Notes under the pieces: model-generated
What the model saw: the letters and a program-made list of their open reading frames with translations, nothing else
Database searches by the model: none
Told to the model about the DNA's origin: nothing
Program-made: the position numbers and the translations under genes
Shown: in pieces, positions 43,499 through 53,093 of the stretch
Layout of the letters: each line of letters begins with the position of its first letter
Position numbering within the stretch: position 1 is the stretch's first letter
NCBI GenBank assembly: GCA_963422285.2
Contig: CAXXJO010000002.1
Location: 620,001 to 684,000 of the forward strand
Reading direction: 5' to 3'
Origin: VXYL01 sp963422285
GTDB lineage: Bacteria; Pseudomonadota; Gammaproteobacteria; Pseudomonadales; Azotimanducaceae
Length of the DNA: 64,000 bases

Positions 43499-44992
43499 TC
43501 AGCTTTCTACGTCGCCACGGGCGGCGCTCTCGATCAGAGCCTTGAACGGATCGCTCAGATGGTTCGTTCTGGCCAGGAGCACCCCCTGCTCGTCAATAAG
43601 CAGGTAGGTGGGGAAGGTGCACACTTCCCAGCTTCGCGCAAGGTCGCTGTCCACGCCGACATGCCAGTTCGACCAGGGCATCGACTCGTCCCGCTGGAAC
43701 TGCGTCACGGTTTCCAGTTCCTCATCGACGCTGATGGACAGCAAGGCGAAGCGGGCGGGCGGCAGTTCGGCATGCAGTTCGCGCAGCTTCGGCAGTGCGC
43801 GTACGCAGGGGCCGCACCACGTCGCCCAGAAGTCGATCAGCACCACCTTGCCGGCGTAGGCCGACAACGACTCGTCAATGCCGTCGAGCCGTTTGCCGGT
43901 CACTTCCGGCAGCTTGCCGCCCACGGTGGTGAAACGAAGACGGTGGATCAGGTCCGCCTCGGCTTGCGCCAGGGTGACGAACCGCTCGCTGCCGCCCTCG
44001 TCTCGTCCTTGAGGCTGAACGAACTCCTCATCCTCCACGCCAGCGCTCAGGCCCGCAGCCAGTGCCAGCGCTTGCCGGCGCTTGCCGGCGCGATCCTCCG
44101 CCGGCGCCGAAAAATCGTTCGCCGAGCGGATCAGTCCTGCCGCCGCGAAGTAGCGGGCCGTGGCGCGAACCACGGCATCTTCGGCAGCGGTCGCCATCTC
44201 CTCGAAGAACCGGGCGACGTGCTCGCTCGGGCCGGATTGAGCGTAGTCCAGAGACATCAGCAGCTGCGGCCACTTCTCGTAGTCGGGGAAGTGCTTGGCG
44301 AGGGCCGTGGCGCCCCGATAGACGTGGTGGTCGGCACCGGGGACGGACGAAGTCTCGTCAATGAGAAACTCCGCCGCGTCGAGGCTCTTGTGGTGGGAGT
44401 GGCCGGCCTCGGCAATCGCCGTCGCGGCGGCGAGGGCGCGAAGTATCTTCGGAGTTTCGCCAAGTTCTTCAAGGCGAGCTTGCCTCTCCTGGTCGGAGAC
44501 ATCGGCATCCTCGATTTCCCGGCTGCGCTGCGACCAGGCCTCGCGCTGGTCGAGATAGTCCCGCACCACCGACCAGTCGGCACCCACACGAGCGGCCAGA
44601 GTATCGACGCCGAGGGCGATGTCCTCGGCCGCGGTGCGCGACAGCCCCGGCGGATGTTCGATGAGAAACTCCGCCGCGGCCACCGTCTGCTGGTGCCCGC
44701 TGGACGCGACGATGGCTCTAGCGGCGCTCACGGCCTCGGCGATGTCCGGGTGCGGGCCGGCCTCTTCCCGCCAACGCGCTTTCTCCTCCGCGCTGCCGAT
44801 CTCGGTCTGCTTCGCATGCCAAGCCGCGTCCGAGTCGAGGTATTCCTGCACTGCCTGCCAAGGGAGATCCGACTCCTCCGTGTCCACCTCGGGCGCACAT
44901 GCGCCGACGAGCACCGCGCCCGCGAACACTGCACCCGCCAGCCCAGCGGGCCTTCCGGCGCACCGTTGCGCCCGGCATCGGCTTTCAATCAT
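43499..44992 (-). CDS. Lipoprotein with C-terminal TlpA-type thioredoxin domain
   Basis: 497 residues from ATG 44992. Lipobox AVLVGAC near residue 32. Two tandem helical modules of about 75 residues share pattern (DYLDSDAAWHAKQTEIGSAE...AAEFLIEH and DYLDQREAWSQRSREIEDAD...AAEFLIDE), showing internal duplication. The C-terminal 150 residues are a thioredoxin fold with VLIDFWATWCGPCVRALPKL and a cis-Pro in FPTYLLID. Probably a periplasmic disulfide reductase anchored to the membrane. Confidence 0.85.
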   Translation of the reverse strand: MIESRCRAQRCAGRPAGLAGAVFAGAVLVGACAPEVDTEESDLPWQAVQEYLDSDAAWHAKQTEIGSAEEKARWREEAGPHPDIAEAVSAARAIVASSGHQQTVAAAEFLIEHPPGLSRTAAEDIALGVDTLAARVGADWSVVRDYLDQREAWSQRSREIEDADVSDQERQARLEELGETPKILRALAAATAIAEAGHSHHKSLDAAEFLIDETSSVPGADHHVYRGATALAKHFPDYEKWPQLLMSLDYAQSGPSEHVARFFEEMATAAEDAVVRATARYFAAAGLIRSANDFSAPAEDRAGKRRQALALAAGLSAGVEDEEFVQPQGRDEGGSERFVTLAQAEADLIHRLRFTTVGGKLPEVTGKRLDGIDESLSAYAGKVVLIDFWATWCGPCVRALPKLRELHAELPPARFALLSISVDEELETVTQFQRDESMPWSNWHVGVDSDLARSWEVCTFPTYLLIDEQGVLLARTNHLSDPFKALIESAARGDVES

Positions 44993-45056
44993 CGAACCGC
45001 CCTGCTCCAACCGGTTTGTCCAAAGTGCGCCATATCGCTGCGCAGGTCAAGCGCGT

Positions 45057-45084
45057 TTGACGGACAGCGACCGTCTTCTATAGG
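45057..45084 (+). promoter_or_regulatory. Candidate sigma70 promoter of gltA
   Basis: TTGACG at 45057-45062 and TATAGG at 45079-45084, 16 bases apart. The transcript would start near 45091, about 40 bases before the gltA ATG, leaving room for the AAGAGGAGAAGG ribosome-binding site. Confidence 0.5.
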
Positions 45085-45129
45085 CTCATTCGACTACGGC
45101 GCAACCTACGCAAGAGGAGAAGGCAGCCT

Positions 45130-46428
45130 ATGGCATCCGCGAGAGAGAAGCAGGCCCGTCTATTGGTGAACGGCCACGACAAGCCCATCGAGCTGCCGGT
45201 GCTGAGCCCGAGCCTCGGCAACGACGTCATCGACATCGGCGCCCTCACTGCCGAGGGATACTTCACCTACGACCCCGGCTTCGTTTCCACCGCCGCCTGC
45301 GATTCCAACATCACCTACATCGATGGCGACACCGGCATCCTGCTTCACCGAGGCTATCCCATCGAACAGCTGGCCGAGCAGTCGGACTTTCTGGAACTGT
45401 GCTACCTGCTGCTTCATGCCACCCTCCCCTGCGGCACGGAGAAGAACGCCTTCGCGGCCGCCATAGCCGCCGAGCGCGACATCCCCGAAAGCATAAGGTC
45501 GATGGTCGGCCACTTCTCCGAAGGCGCCCATCCCATGGGAATCATGACAGCGCTCACCGGGGCGTTGGCCGCCGAATACCACCAAGGCCTGGACATCACG
45601 GTGGAAGAACACCGCATGGCGACCGCGCGGCGGCTGATCGCCAAGATGCCCACCCTGGCGGCGCTGACCTACAGGCATGGTCGAGGCAAAGGCATTCTGC
45701 CCCCCCGGGACGACTTGGGCTACGCCGAAAACTTCCTCTACGCCACCTTCGCCGACGACGAGAGCTACGAAATCAATCCGATCATCGCCCGAGCCATGGA
45801 CCGCATCTTCATGCTGCATGCCGACCACGAGCAGAACGCCTCCACCTCCACGGTGCGGCTGGCGGGGTCCACGGGCACCAATCCCTATTCGGCCATTGCC
45901 GCCGGCATTGCCGCGCTGTGGGGGCCTGCCCACGGCGGCGCCAACGAAGCCGTGCTGGCCATGCTGGCCGAGATCGGCGAGCCGGCGAACATCGACAAGT
46001 ATGTGGCCAAGGCCAAGGACCGGGACGATCCGTTCCGCATCATGGGCTTCGGCCACCGGGTCTACAAGAACTACGATCCGCGCGCCCGGGTGATGCAGCA
46101 GACCTGCCACGAGGTGCTCGCCGAATTCGGTGTCGACAACGACCCCATGCTGCAGATGGCGCAACGGCTGGAGAAGATCGCGCTGGAAGACGAGTTCTTC
46201 ATCGAACGGCGGCTGTATCCGAACGTGGACTTCTACTCCGGCATCACGCTCAGGGCCGTCGGCATCCCTGCGGAGATGTTCACTGTCATCTTCACCACCG
46301 GACGTACGCCGGGCTGGATCGCCCACTGGCGCGAAATGGTCAGCGAGCCGTACAAGATCGGCCGGCCACGACAGCTCTACCTCGGCCAGCCGGCCCGGGA
46401 CTACGTGCCCATCGAGCAGCGCGGTTAA
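45130..46428 (+). CDS. gltA: Type II citrate synthase
   Basis: First enzyme of the TCA cycle, joining acetyl-CoA and oxaloacetate. 432 residues, the hexameric NADH-regulated type. Catalytic residues: His in FMLHADHEQNAST, His in WGPAHGGANEAVL and Asp in PNVDFYSGITL. LDPGFVSTAAC-like N-terminal block (FTYDPGFVSTAACDSNITYI). A long perfect hairpin covers its stop codon. Ordinary core gene. Confidence 0.98.
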   Translation: MASAREKQARLLVNGHDKPIELPVLSPSLGNDVIDIGALTAEGYFTYDPGFVSTAACDSNITYIDGDTGILLHRGYPIEQLAEQSDFLELCYLLLHATLPCGTEKNAFAAAIAAERDIPESIRSMVGHFSEGAHPMGIMTALTGALAAEYHQGLDITVEEHRMATARRLIAKMPTLAALTYRHGRGKGILPPRDDLGYAENFLYATFADDESYEINPIIARAMDRIFMLHADHEQNASTSTVRLAGSTGTNPYSAIAAGIAALWGPAHGGANEAVLAMLAEIGEPANIDKYVAKAKDRDDPFRIMGFGHRVYKNYDPRARVMQQTCHEVLAEFGVDNDPMLQMAQRLEKIALEDEFFIERRLYPNVDFYSGITLRAVGIPAEMFTVIFTTGRTPGWIAHWREMVSEPYKIGRPRQLYLGQPARDYVPIEQRG

Positions 46429-46448
46429 CCGCGCCCTGCTCGATGGGC
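46407..46448 (+). terminator. Hairpin across the gltA stop codon
   Basis: Outer arms GCCCATCGAGCAG/CTGCTCGATGGGC (13 bp) and inner arms CGCGG/CCGCG, with two unpaired bases on the right side and TTAA at the tip. The TAA stop lies in the loop. It has no T-run, so it may be an intrinsic pause, an mRNA-stability element or a bidirectional end structure. Confidence 0.6.
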
Positions 46449-47033
46449 GTACCAGGGCCGGCGCAGCGGCCGAAGCCCATTTGCAGCGAGACGTCGTAGA
46501 TTCCGGGATCGGGAAATAGCTGCAAAAGAAGTCGGACTCGAATACTTGCCCGTCACGTCGTCGTCGAGGATGCTGCTGCAGGTTTTCGCGATCCAGCCGC
46601 CCGCTCGTAGATCAGCAACGCGTTGTGCTGCGACTAGGCGTCGATCTCGTCGCCCACGGTGTTGGATTCTCAGGCGTAGGAATCGCTCTGCCAGCACCAG
46701 CATCCGGTTAGCGCCGCGCCGGCGCCCAGATTACAGATGTGGCCAATTCGATCTTGAACGTGTGCGCCAGTGTGCTCGGCAGCTCGTTGCCATCCAAATC
46801 AAATTACCGGGCGAAGCCGGCGACCCGCACGCACCAGGAGTTGCGCTCGCGGCGCACGTTGCTCGCCGAGATGTCCGATGCGCGTCGTCCGGCGAACGCA
46901 CCGGCCTTCCCTTCTTCCAACGGCAATCCGGTTCGACCTTCAGCGTGAAATCACCCTGGCGCAATGATCTTCCTCCTCCCCCCGCACATAGGAATTGCCC
47001 TACAATCGCGCCTCTTTCACTGTCGCGGCGCCA
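46449..47033. other. Intergenic gap without recognisable gene
   Basis: About 585 bases between gltA and the nucleotide-sugar operon. Minus-strand stretches such as DFTLKVEPDCRWKKGRPVRS and ELPSTLAHTFKIELAT look protein-like but are broken by frame changes and have no recognisable family. Possibly a dead gene. Confidence 0.3.
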
Positions 47034-48326
47034 ATGACGCACTTCGCCCGCCCAGCGAGCCTCCCGGACGATGGCACTGTCGTCGGCGTACTCGGCCTCG
47101 GCTATGTCGGTCTGCCGCTCGCCATCGAGTTCGGCAAGCAGTTCGAGACGCGCGGCTTCGACGTCGACGCCAGACGCTTGGCCGAACTGGTCGAAGGCAT
47201 CGATATCACGCGGGAAGTGGAGGCCGCCGAATTCGCGCGCGCCGATCGGCTGACGTTCACTGGAGAGCTTGCCGATCTTAAGGGCAGCGACGTGTTCGTG
47301 GTGGCTGTGCCGACGCCGATCGACGATCGCAAGCGTCCGGATCTGACCGACCTCGAGGTCGCCTGCCGTCAAGTCGGCCGCATCATCGAGCCCGGCAACG
47401 TGGTCGTGTTCGAGTCCACCGTGTTCCCCGGCGCCACCGAGGAAGTGTGCGTCCCTTTGGTGGAGGCCGAGTCCGGGCTGCGCTTGAACCAGGACTTCTT
47501 CGCCGGCTACAGCCCCGAGCGGATCAATCCCGGCGACCGCAAGCGTCGCCTGCCGGACATCGTCAAGGTGACCGCTGGATCGACGCCGCAGACCCTCGCC
47601 TTCGTGGACGCCCTGTACGCTCGCATTGTGCCGGCTGGCACATATCCCGTGGCGGACATCCGCATCGCCGAAGCCGCCAAGGCGGTGGAGAACACCCAGC
47701 GCGATCTCAACATCGCCCTGGTCAACGAGTTCGCGATGATCTTCGAGCGTTTGGGATTGGACACCGAAGCAGTACTGCAGGCGGCCGGCACCAAGTGGAA
47801 CTTCCTGCCTTTCCGCCCCGGACTGGTGGGCGGGCATTGCCTAGGCACCGATCCCTACTATCTTGCCCGCAAGGCCGAGGAGGTCGGCCACCGGCCGGAA
47901 CTCATCCTCGCCGGCCGCGGCATCAACGAGGCCATGGCCAGCTACATCGCGGATCGCGTGGTCGGCCTCATGGCGAAAAGCCGCATCCCGGCGGCGGACT
48001 CGCGCATCCTGGTGCTCGGCATGACCTTCAAGGAAAACTGTCCAGACGTACGCAACACCAAGGTGGCGGATCTGGCGGCATCGCTGCAGGCCCGAGGAAC
48101 CGTGGTCGATATCTTCGACCCTTGGGTAGCGAAGACGGACGCTGGCGACCTCTCGCTGGTCGATGAGCCGGCGCAAGGCGCATACGACGCCGTGGTGGTG
48201 GCCGTCGCCCACGACATATTCCGAGCCTTGGGCAGCGAACGCATCCGGGCATTCGGCAAGCAGCCGAGCGTCGTTTTCGACGTCAAGCACCTGCTGCCGG
48301 CAAGCGCCACGGATGGGCGGCTGTAG
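47034..48326 (+). CDS. Nucleotide-sugar dehydrogenase (WbpA/TviB type)
   Basis: NAD-dependent oxidation of a UDP-hexose (UDP-GlcNAc/GalNAc or UDP-Glc) to the uronic acid. 430 residues from ATG 47034. VVGVLGLGYVGLPLAIEFGK is the NAD site. VVFESTVFPGATEEVCVPL and AEAAKAVENTQRDLNIAL follow, with the catalytic Cys in GLVGGHCLGTDPYYLA. VLGMTFKENCPDVRNTKV marks the C-terminal domain. The pattern is closer to WbpA/TviB (N-acetylhexosamine) than to Ugd. First gene of a three-gene operon for surface polysaccharide precursors. Confidence 0.9.
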   Translation: MTHFARPASLPDDGTVVGVLGLGYVGLPLAIEFGKQFETRGFDVDARRLAELVEGIDITREVEAAEFARADRLTFTGELADLKGSDVFVVAVPTPIDDRKRPDLTDLEVACRQVGRIIEPGNVVVFESTVFPGATEEVCVPLVEAESGLRLNQDFFAGYSPERINPGDRKRRLPDIVKVTAGSTPQTLAFVDALYARIVPAGTYPVADIRIAEAAKAVENTQRDLNIALVNEFAMIFERLGLDTEAVLQAAGTKWNFLPFRPGLVGGHCLGTDPYYLARKAEEVGHRPELILAGRGINEAMASYIADRVVGLMAKSRIPAADSRILVLGMTFKENCPDVRNTKVADLAASLQARGTVVDIFDPWVAKTDAGDLSLVDEPAQGAYDAVVVAVAHDIFRALGSERIRAFGKQPSVVFDVKHLLPASATDGRL

Positions 48327-48330
48327 CGTT

Positions 48331-49356
48331 GTGAAGGTGCTGGTCACCGGCGCTGCCGGCTTTATCGGCTTCCATGCCGCGACGCGGCTCCTGGCACACG
48401 GCGACACGGTGATCGGTGTCGACAATCTGAACGACTACTACGACGTGCAGCTGAAGCTCGACCGCTTGCGGCGGCTGCAATCCCACGCCCGCTTCGCGTT
48501 CGAGAAGATCGATGTCGCCAATCGCCCAGCGGCGCGCGATGTGTTCCGCCGCTACCGACCCGACCGCGCCATCCATCTCGCCGCCCAGGCCGGAGTCCGC
48601 CATTCCATCGACCACCCCCATGCCTACGCCGAGGCCAATCTGGTCGGCTTCCTGAATATCCTGGAAGCCGTGCGCGAAGTCGGCATCGAACATCTGGTCT
48701 ACGCCTCGACCAGCGCCGTCTACGGCGCCAACACCCGGATGCCCTTCGCCGTCTCGGACAACGTCGACCATCCGCTGTCCCTGTATGCCGCCACCAAGAA
48801 GGCCAACGAGCTGATGGCCCACGCCTACAGCCATCTGCATCGGATCCCCGCCACGGGACTGCGCTTCTTCACCGTCTACGGCCCCTGGGGCCGGCCGGAC
48901 ATGGCGCTGTTCACGTTCACCCGGCGGATTCTCGCCGGCGAGCCGATCGATGTCTTCAACCACGGCCGCCATCGGCGGGACTTCACCTACATCGACGACA
49001 TCGTCGAAGGCGTGGTGCGGGTGCTGGCCCGTCCCGCGACTGGCGCGCCGGACTGGCGCGGCGACCGGCCTGATCCGGCGTCCTCGGCTGCGCCCTATCG
49101 ACTGTACAACATCGGCGGCCACCATCCCGTGCCGCTGCTGCGCTTCATCGAGATCATCGAAGAGAACCTGGGTCGCCGCGCCGTCAAGAACCTGCTGCCG
49201 ATGCAGCCAGGGGACATGCCGGATACCCATGCCGACACCGAGCCGCTGGTGCGGGATCTGGACTACCGTCCGGCGACGTCCATCGAAACGGGCATCGCGC
49301 GCTTCGTCGCCTGGTACCGCGACTACTACGGCCTGCCCGACACCTCGTCCCGATGA
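48331..49356 (+). CDS. NAD-dependent epimerase, UDP-glucuronate 4-epimerase-like
   Basis: SDR-type epimerase starting at GTG 48331 (KVLVTGAAGFIGFHAATRLL), four bases after the dehydrogenase stop; an in-frame ATG at 48313 is an alternative. GVDNLNDYYDVQLKLDRLRR, YASTSAVYG and SLYAATKKANELMAHAYSHL carry the S-Y-K triad. FFTVYGPWGRPDMALFTF is typical of LspL/CapI-type enzymes. It would act on the uronic acid made by the upstream gene. Overlaps galE by 4 bases. Confidence 0.88.
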   Translation: MKVLVTGAAGFIGFHAATRLLAHGDTVIGVDNLNDYYDVQLKLDRLRRLQSHARFAFEKIDVANRPAARDVFRRYRPDRAIHLAAQAGVRHSIDHPHAYAEANLVGFLNILEAVREVGIEHLVYASTSAVYGANTRMPFAVSDNVDHPLSLYAATKKANELMAHAYSHLHRIPATGLRFFTVYGPWGRPDMALFTFTRRILAGEPIDVFNHGRHRRDFTYIDDIVEGVVRVLARPATGAPDWRGDRPDPASSAAPYRLYNIGGHHPVPLLRFIEIIEENLGRRAVKNLLPMQPGDMPDTHADTEPLVRDLDYRPATSIETGIARFVAWYRDYYGLPDTSSR

Positions 49357-50369
49357 AGATTCTCGTCACCGGCGGCGCCGGCTACATCGGCGGCCATACC
49401 GCCATCGAACTGCTGGGCGCGGGCCACGACGTGGTGCTGCTGGACAACTTCTCGAACTCGTCCCCGGGCGCGGTGTCCGCGATCCGAATGATCGTCAATC
49501 GGGACGTGCCGTTCATCGCCGGCGACATAGGCGACCGCGACTGCCTGGACGGCATCTTCGAGAATGGCGACTTCGACGCCGTGATCCATTTCGCCGCCCT
49601 GAAGGCGGTTGCCGAGTCCGTTGCCGAACCGCTGCGCTACTACCGAAACAACGTGGCCGGCACCACCTGTCTGCTGGAGAGCATGGCGGCCCACGCCGTC
49701 AAGACCATCGTCTTCAGCTCGTCGGCCACGGTCTACGGCGATCCCGCCTCCACGCCCATCGCCGAGGACTTCCCCACCGTGCCGGTCAACCCCTATGGGC
49801 GCAGCAAGCTCATGACAGAGAACCTGCTGCGCGACCTGTATGCAGCCGATCCGGCCTGGCGGATTTCCATCCTGCGCTACTTCAACCCGGTAGGCGCCCA
49901 TCCAAGCGGCGAGCTGGGCGAGCATCCCACCGGCGTACCGGCCAACCTGCTGCCTTTCGTCGCCCAAGTCGCCGTGGGCAAACGCGACTGCCTGCAGATA
50001 TTCGGCAACGACTACCCCACCAAGGACGGCACCGGAGTACGCGACTACATACATGTAGTGGACTTGGCTCGCGGCCACATCCGGGCGCTGGACTGCCTCG
50101 TTCGCCAAGAACCCCGTCTTGCGCTCCACAACCTGGGTACCGGCAAAGGCTACAGCGTCCTCGAAGTGATCCGCGCCTTCGAGGCAGCCAGCGGTCGAAC
50201 CATCCCCTGCCGCATCGTCGATCGCCGCCCCGGCGACATCGCCATCTCCTACGCCGACCCGCTCCGCGCCCGCGACGAACTCGGCTGGAGCGCTGCCTAC
50301 GATCTCAAGCGCATGTGCGAGGATCTCTGGCGCTGGCAATCCTCACACCCCGACGGCTTTCGAGACTGA
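49353..50369 (+). CDS. galE: UDP-glucose 4-epimerase
   Basis: 338 residues. KILVTGGAGYIGGHTAIELL NAD motif, VIHFAALKAVAESVAEPLRY, SSSATVYGDP and NPYGRSKLMTENLLRDL (catalytic Ser, Tyr, Lys), LRYFNPVGAHPSG, GVRDYIHVVDLARGHI are all canonical GalE. ATG overlaps the previous stop (ATGA). Interconverts UDP-glucose and UDP-galactose for polysaccharide synthesis. Confidence 0.95.
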   Translation: MKILVTGGAGYIGGHTAIELLGAGHDVVLLDNFSNSSPGAVSAIRMIVNRDVPFIAGDIGDRDCLDGIFENGDFDAVIHFAALKAVAESVAEPLRYYRNNVAGTTCLLESMAAHAVKTIVFSSSATVYGDPASTPIAEDFPTVPVNPYGRSKLMTENLLRDLYAADPAWRISILRYFNPVGAHPSGELGEHPTGVPANLLPFVAQVAVGKRDCLQIFGNDYPTKDGTGVRDYIHVVDLARGHIRALDCLVRQEPRLALHNLGTGKGYSVLEVIRAFEAASGRTIPCRIVDRRPGDIAISYADPLRARDELGWSAAYDLKRMCEDLWRWQSSHPDGFRD

Positions 50370-50438
50370 AGACGCCGGATACCCGCAGCGGCCCCGTGTT
50401 GCCGCCAATGCCCCGATCCGCCACAATCGCGCCTGCCC

Positions 50439-50526
50439 GGAGGGGTGGCTGAGCGGTCGAAAGCGCTGGTCTTGAAAACCAGAGAAGGGCGACCTTCCCA
50501 GGGTTCGAATCCCTGCCCCTCCGCCA
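50439..50526 (+). tRNA. tRNA-Ser (anticodon TGA)
   Basis: Class II tRNA of 88 bases: acceptor stem GGAGGGG/CCCCTCC, anticodon arm CTGGT-CTTGAAA-ACCAG with TGA, a long variable arm (GAAGGGCGACCTTC), T-arm CAGGG-TTCGAAT-CCCTG and an encoded GCCA end. Lies 69 bases after galE and converges on the TonB receptor gene. Confidence 0.97.
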
Positions 50527-50540
50527 CTCCATGCGAGCGC

Positions 50541-52985
50541 CTACCAGCTATACGAAGCGCGCAGATACCACGACCCGCCCTCGAAGTTGGCGGCGGTGCG
50601 GCGGGCGTAGGGAAGCCCGACATTCAGGCGATTGGCAAAGGGCTCGTCGATGACGTCGATGTATTCGTCAAAGATGTTGACGCCGCCAAGAGTGAACTGG
50701 AGATTCTCGCTGAAGTCGAAACCTAGTTCCGCATCGACGAAGACGGTGGCGCTCAGGCGTTTGGTGGGGGCGTTGCCGTCCGGGCCGCGAATGCGGCCGC
50801 GTTCGTCGTAGTGCTCGCCATAGTAGTTGATGCGCACCATGAGATCCCATTGGGGGTTGAGCGAAGTGTCGGCGATCAGCGTAGCGCGATTGGCCGGGTA
50901 GCTCTCTTCGATATCTTCCACATCGGCAATGCTGACTGGCGGAACGCCGTTGACCCGCGACTGGCGCACCACCTCCACTTGGTTGTGATTCAAGGCGAGG
51001 CTCAGGTTGGTGCTCAAGTCGCTGTCAAGCGCGGTCCAGTCGATGCGGGTGGCCAGCACCGCGTCCATGCCGACCACTTCGAGATCCAGGGCATTGGTGA
51101 AGAACTGCACGTTCGAGCCGATGCCGGTGTCGGGATCGGTGGCGGGCAGGCTGCGGGTCTTGAAGATGCGGCCGTCGATCTGGATGACATAGAAATCCAC
51201 CGTCAGCTCGGTGCGCTCGTCGCCGCTCCAGAAGCCGATGCTGTAGTCGATGGATTCCTCCTCGCTCAGGGGTGCGCCGCCGGCAGCGATGGCCAGCGGA
51301 TGATCCGGCGGCACGGTACCGGACTCCACCTGCAGGCCGGTGTCGTTGTCGAAGGTGGTAGTGACCTTCTGCAGATTCGACTGCCCTGGGGTGGGGGCGT
51401 GGAATCCGGTGTTGACGGAGCCGCGCAAGGTGATGTTTTCGTTCAGGTCGTAGCGCAGCGCCAGCTTGCCGTTGATGGTGCTGCCGAAGTCGGAGAAGTT
51501 CTCGTAGCGCAGCGCGTACTGCGCCAGCGTCCGGTCGGAAACATCGTGCTCGATCTCGCCGTAGAGAGCGATATTGTCCCGAGAGAACTCGCCCGCGTTG
51601 ACGGGCTCCAGGCCCTTGAAGCCACTGGAGCCGGCACCGAGGTAGGAGTTGGGTTCGCCGGCCGTGACCGTGAAGATTTCCTCGCGCCATTCAGCACCGT
51701 AGGCCAGCTGCGCGTTGTCCGTCAGACGGCGGGTGAAGTCGGCATTGAGGTTCAGTTCCTGCTGCCGCAAAGCTCCGACATCGAAGTCCATCTGTGCCGG
51801 CAGGCCGTTGGCGCCCAGTCCCACGTCGGGATTGATGGTGTTGTTCAGAAAGAAATCCAACTCGTCCTGGCCGTAGCCGAAGCTGAAATCGTAGGTGGTG
51901 CCGCCGTCGAACAGGCCCTTCACCCCGGCCACCAAGCTGTAGTCGAAGTGGTCGCCGTCGAAGAAAGGCGTAAACCCTTGCGGCAGCGTATTTTCGATTG
52001 CCAGGGCCTGAATGGTGGCGTGAGCCTCGTTGACGTCTAGGGTGGTCGGGTTGTCTCCGGAACGATAGAAGAAACGATAACGCCCTTCCGTAGAGGCGAT
52101 ATTGCTGTGCAGATACCCCTCCCCGGCATCGCCGAGCGGCATTCCGGCGTTGACGAAGAAGCGGTAGTCCGTGGTTTGGGGGCGACCCCAAGTCTGCGCC
52201 AGCGGCGCGTCGTCGAAGGGCGAATCGGCGCCGACGCCGGCAACGCCGGCATCGATCAGCGCTTGGGCGTTGGGCCGCTGCCGGCCGCGAGACAAGGCTT
52301 CGTTGTCGACGAACTCGAAGCTGAGGTTGGCGAAACCGCCGTCGCCCAAGGCGAAGCCAGCGTTGGCGGCCAGCTTGACGCTCTGCTCGCCTTCGAAAAA
52401 CTGGCCGTAGTCCAGCTTCGCTTCGCCCCCTTGGGAAGCTTCCTTCATCTGCAAATTGACGACGCCGGCAATGGCGTCGGAGCCGTACTGCGCCACGGCA
52501 CCATCGCGCAGCACCTGGACGCTCTCCACGGCGATGCTGGGGATCATGCCGATGTTGGGGCCGTGGGAGCCCTTGCCGGCGGCAGGCACGAACTCGGCGA
52601 TCAGCGCAGCGCGATGTCGGCGCTTGCCGTTGACCATGAGCAGGGTCTGGTCCGGCGCAAGACCGCGCAGCGACGTGGGTCTGACGAAGGTATCTCCGTC
52701 GCCGGAAGCCGTGGGCGCGTTGTACGACGGCGCCAGCGCCCGCAGGCTGTCGGTGAGATCGGCGGCATTGCCGATGCGGGCGATCTCCTCGGCAGAAAGG
52801 ATGTCCACCGGCGCGGTGACCGCGGACGAGGAGCGCTCCCGCTGGAAGCGCGAACCGATGACGAAGACGACCTCGTCTGCTTCGTCTTCGGCATCCATTT
52901 CTTCTGCAGATGCGGACTGCGCCGATGTCAGCGGCACAGCGGCGACGAGGGCGACAAAAAACGCCAAGCGTAGGGTTGACTGCAT
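50541..52985 (-). CDS. TonB-dependent outer-membrane receptor
   Basis: 814 residues. Signal peptide LRLAFFVALVAAVPLTSAQS. A TonB-box-like segment (DEVVFVIGSR), then the plug domain (APVDILSAEEIARIGNAADL, LRGLAPDQTLLMVNGKRRHR, IAGVVNLQMKEA) and a 22-strand barrel ending GGSWYLRASYSW with a terminal aromatic. AAGGAGAGAA site before ATG. Ligand unknown; plug sequence resembles receptors for carbohydrates or siderophore-like ligands. Ends 15 bases from tRNA-Ser. Confidence 0.92.
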   Translation of the reverse strand: MQSTLRLAFFVALVAAVPLTSAQSASAEEMDAEDEADEVVFVIGSRFQRERSSSAVTAPVDILSAEEIARIGNAADLTDSLRALAPSYNAPTASGDGDTFVRPTSLRGLAPDQTLLMVNGKRRHRAALIAEFVPAAGKGSHGPNIGMIPSIAVESVQVLRDGAVAQYGSDAIAGVVNLQMKEASQGGEAKLDYGQFFEGEQSVKLAANAGFALGDGGFANLSFEFVDNEALSRGRQRPNAQALIDAGVAGVGADSPFDDAPLAQTWGRPQTTDYRFFVNAGMPLGDAGEGYLHSNIASTEGRYRFFYRSGDNPTTLDVNEAHATIQALAIENTLPQGFTPFFDGDHFDYSLVAGVKGLFDGGTTYDFSFGYGQDELDFFLNNTINPDVGLGANGLPAQMDFDVGALRQQELNLNADFTRRLTDNAQLAYGAEWREEIFTVTAGEPNSYLGAGSSGFKGLEPVNAGEFSRDNIALYGEIEHDVSDRTLAQYALRYENFSDFGSTINGKLALRYDLNENITLRGSVNTGFHAPTPGQSNLQKVTTTFDNDTGLQVESGTVPPDHPLAIAAGGAPLSEEESIDYSIGFWSGDERTELTVDFYVIQIDGRIFKTRSLPATDPDTGIGSNVQFFTNALDLEVVGMDAVLATRIDWTALDSDLSTNLSLALNHNQVEVVRQSRVNGVPPVSIADVEDIEESYPANRATLIADTSLNPQWDLMVRINYYGEHYDERGRIRGPDGNAPTKRLSATVFVDAELGFDFSENLQFTLGGVNIFDEYIDVIDEPFANRLNVGLPYARRTAANFEGGSWYLRASYSW

Positions 52986-53093
52986 CGTTCTCTCCTTGAT
53001 GACTAGGCCGGAACCAACCGTCCCCGGCTCCCGTCCAGAACGCGCACGGATCGCCGGAGCGGGGTCGATTCTACCATTGTGCAGTCGCCGGTT

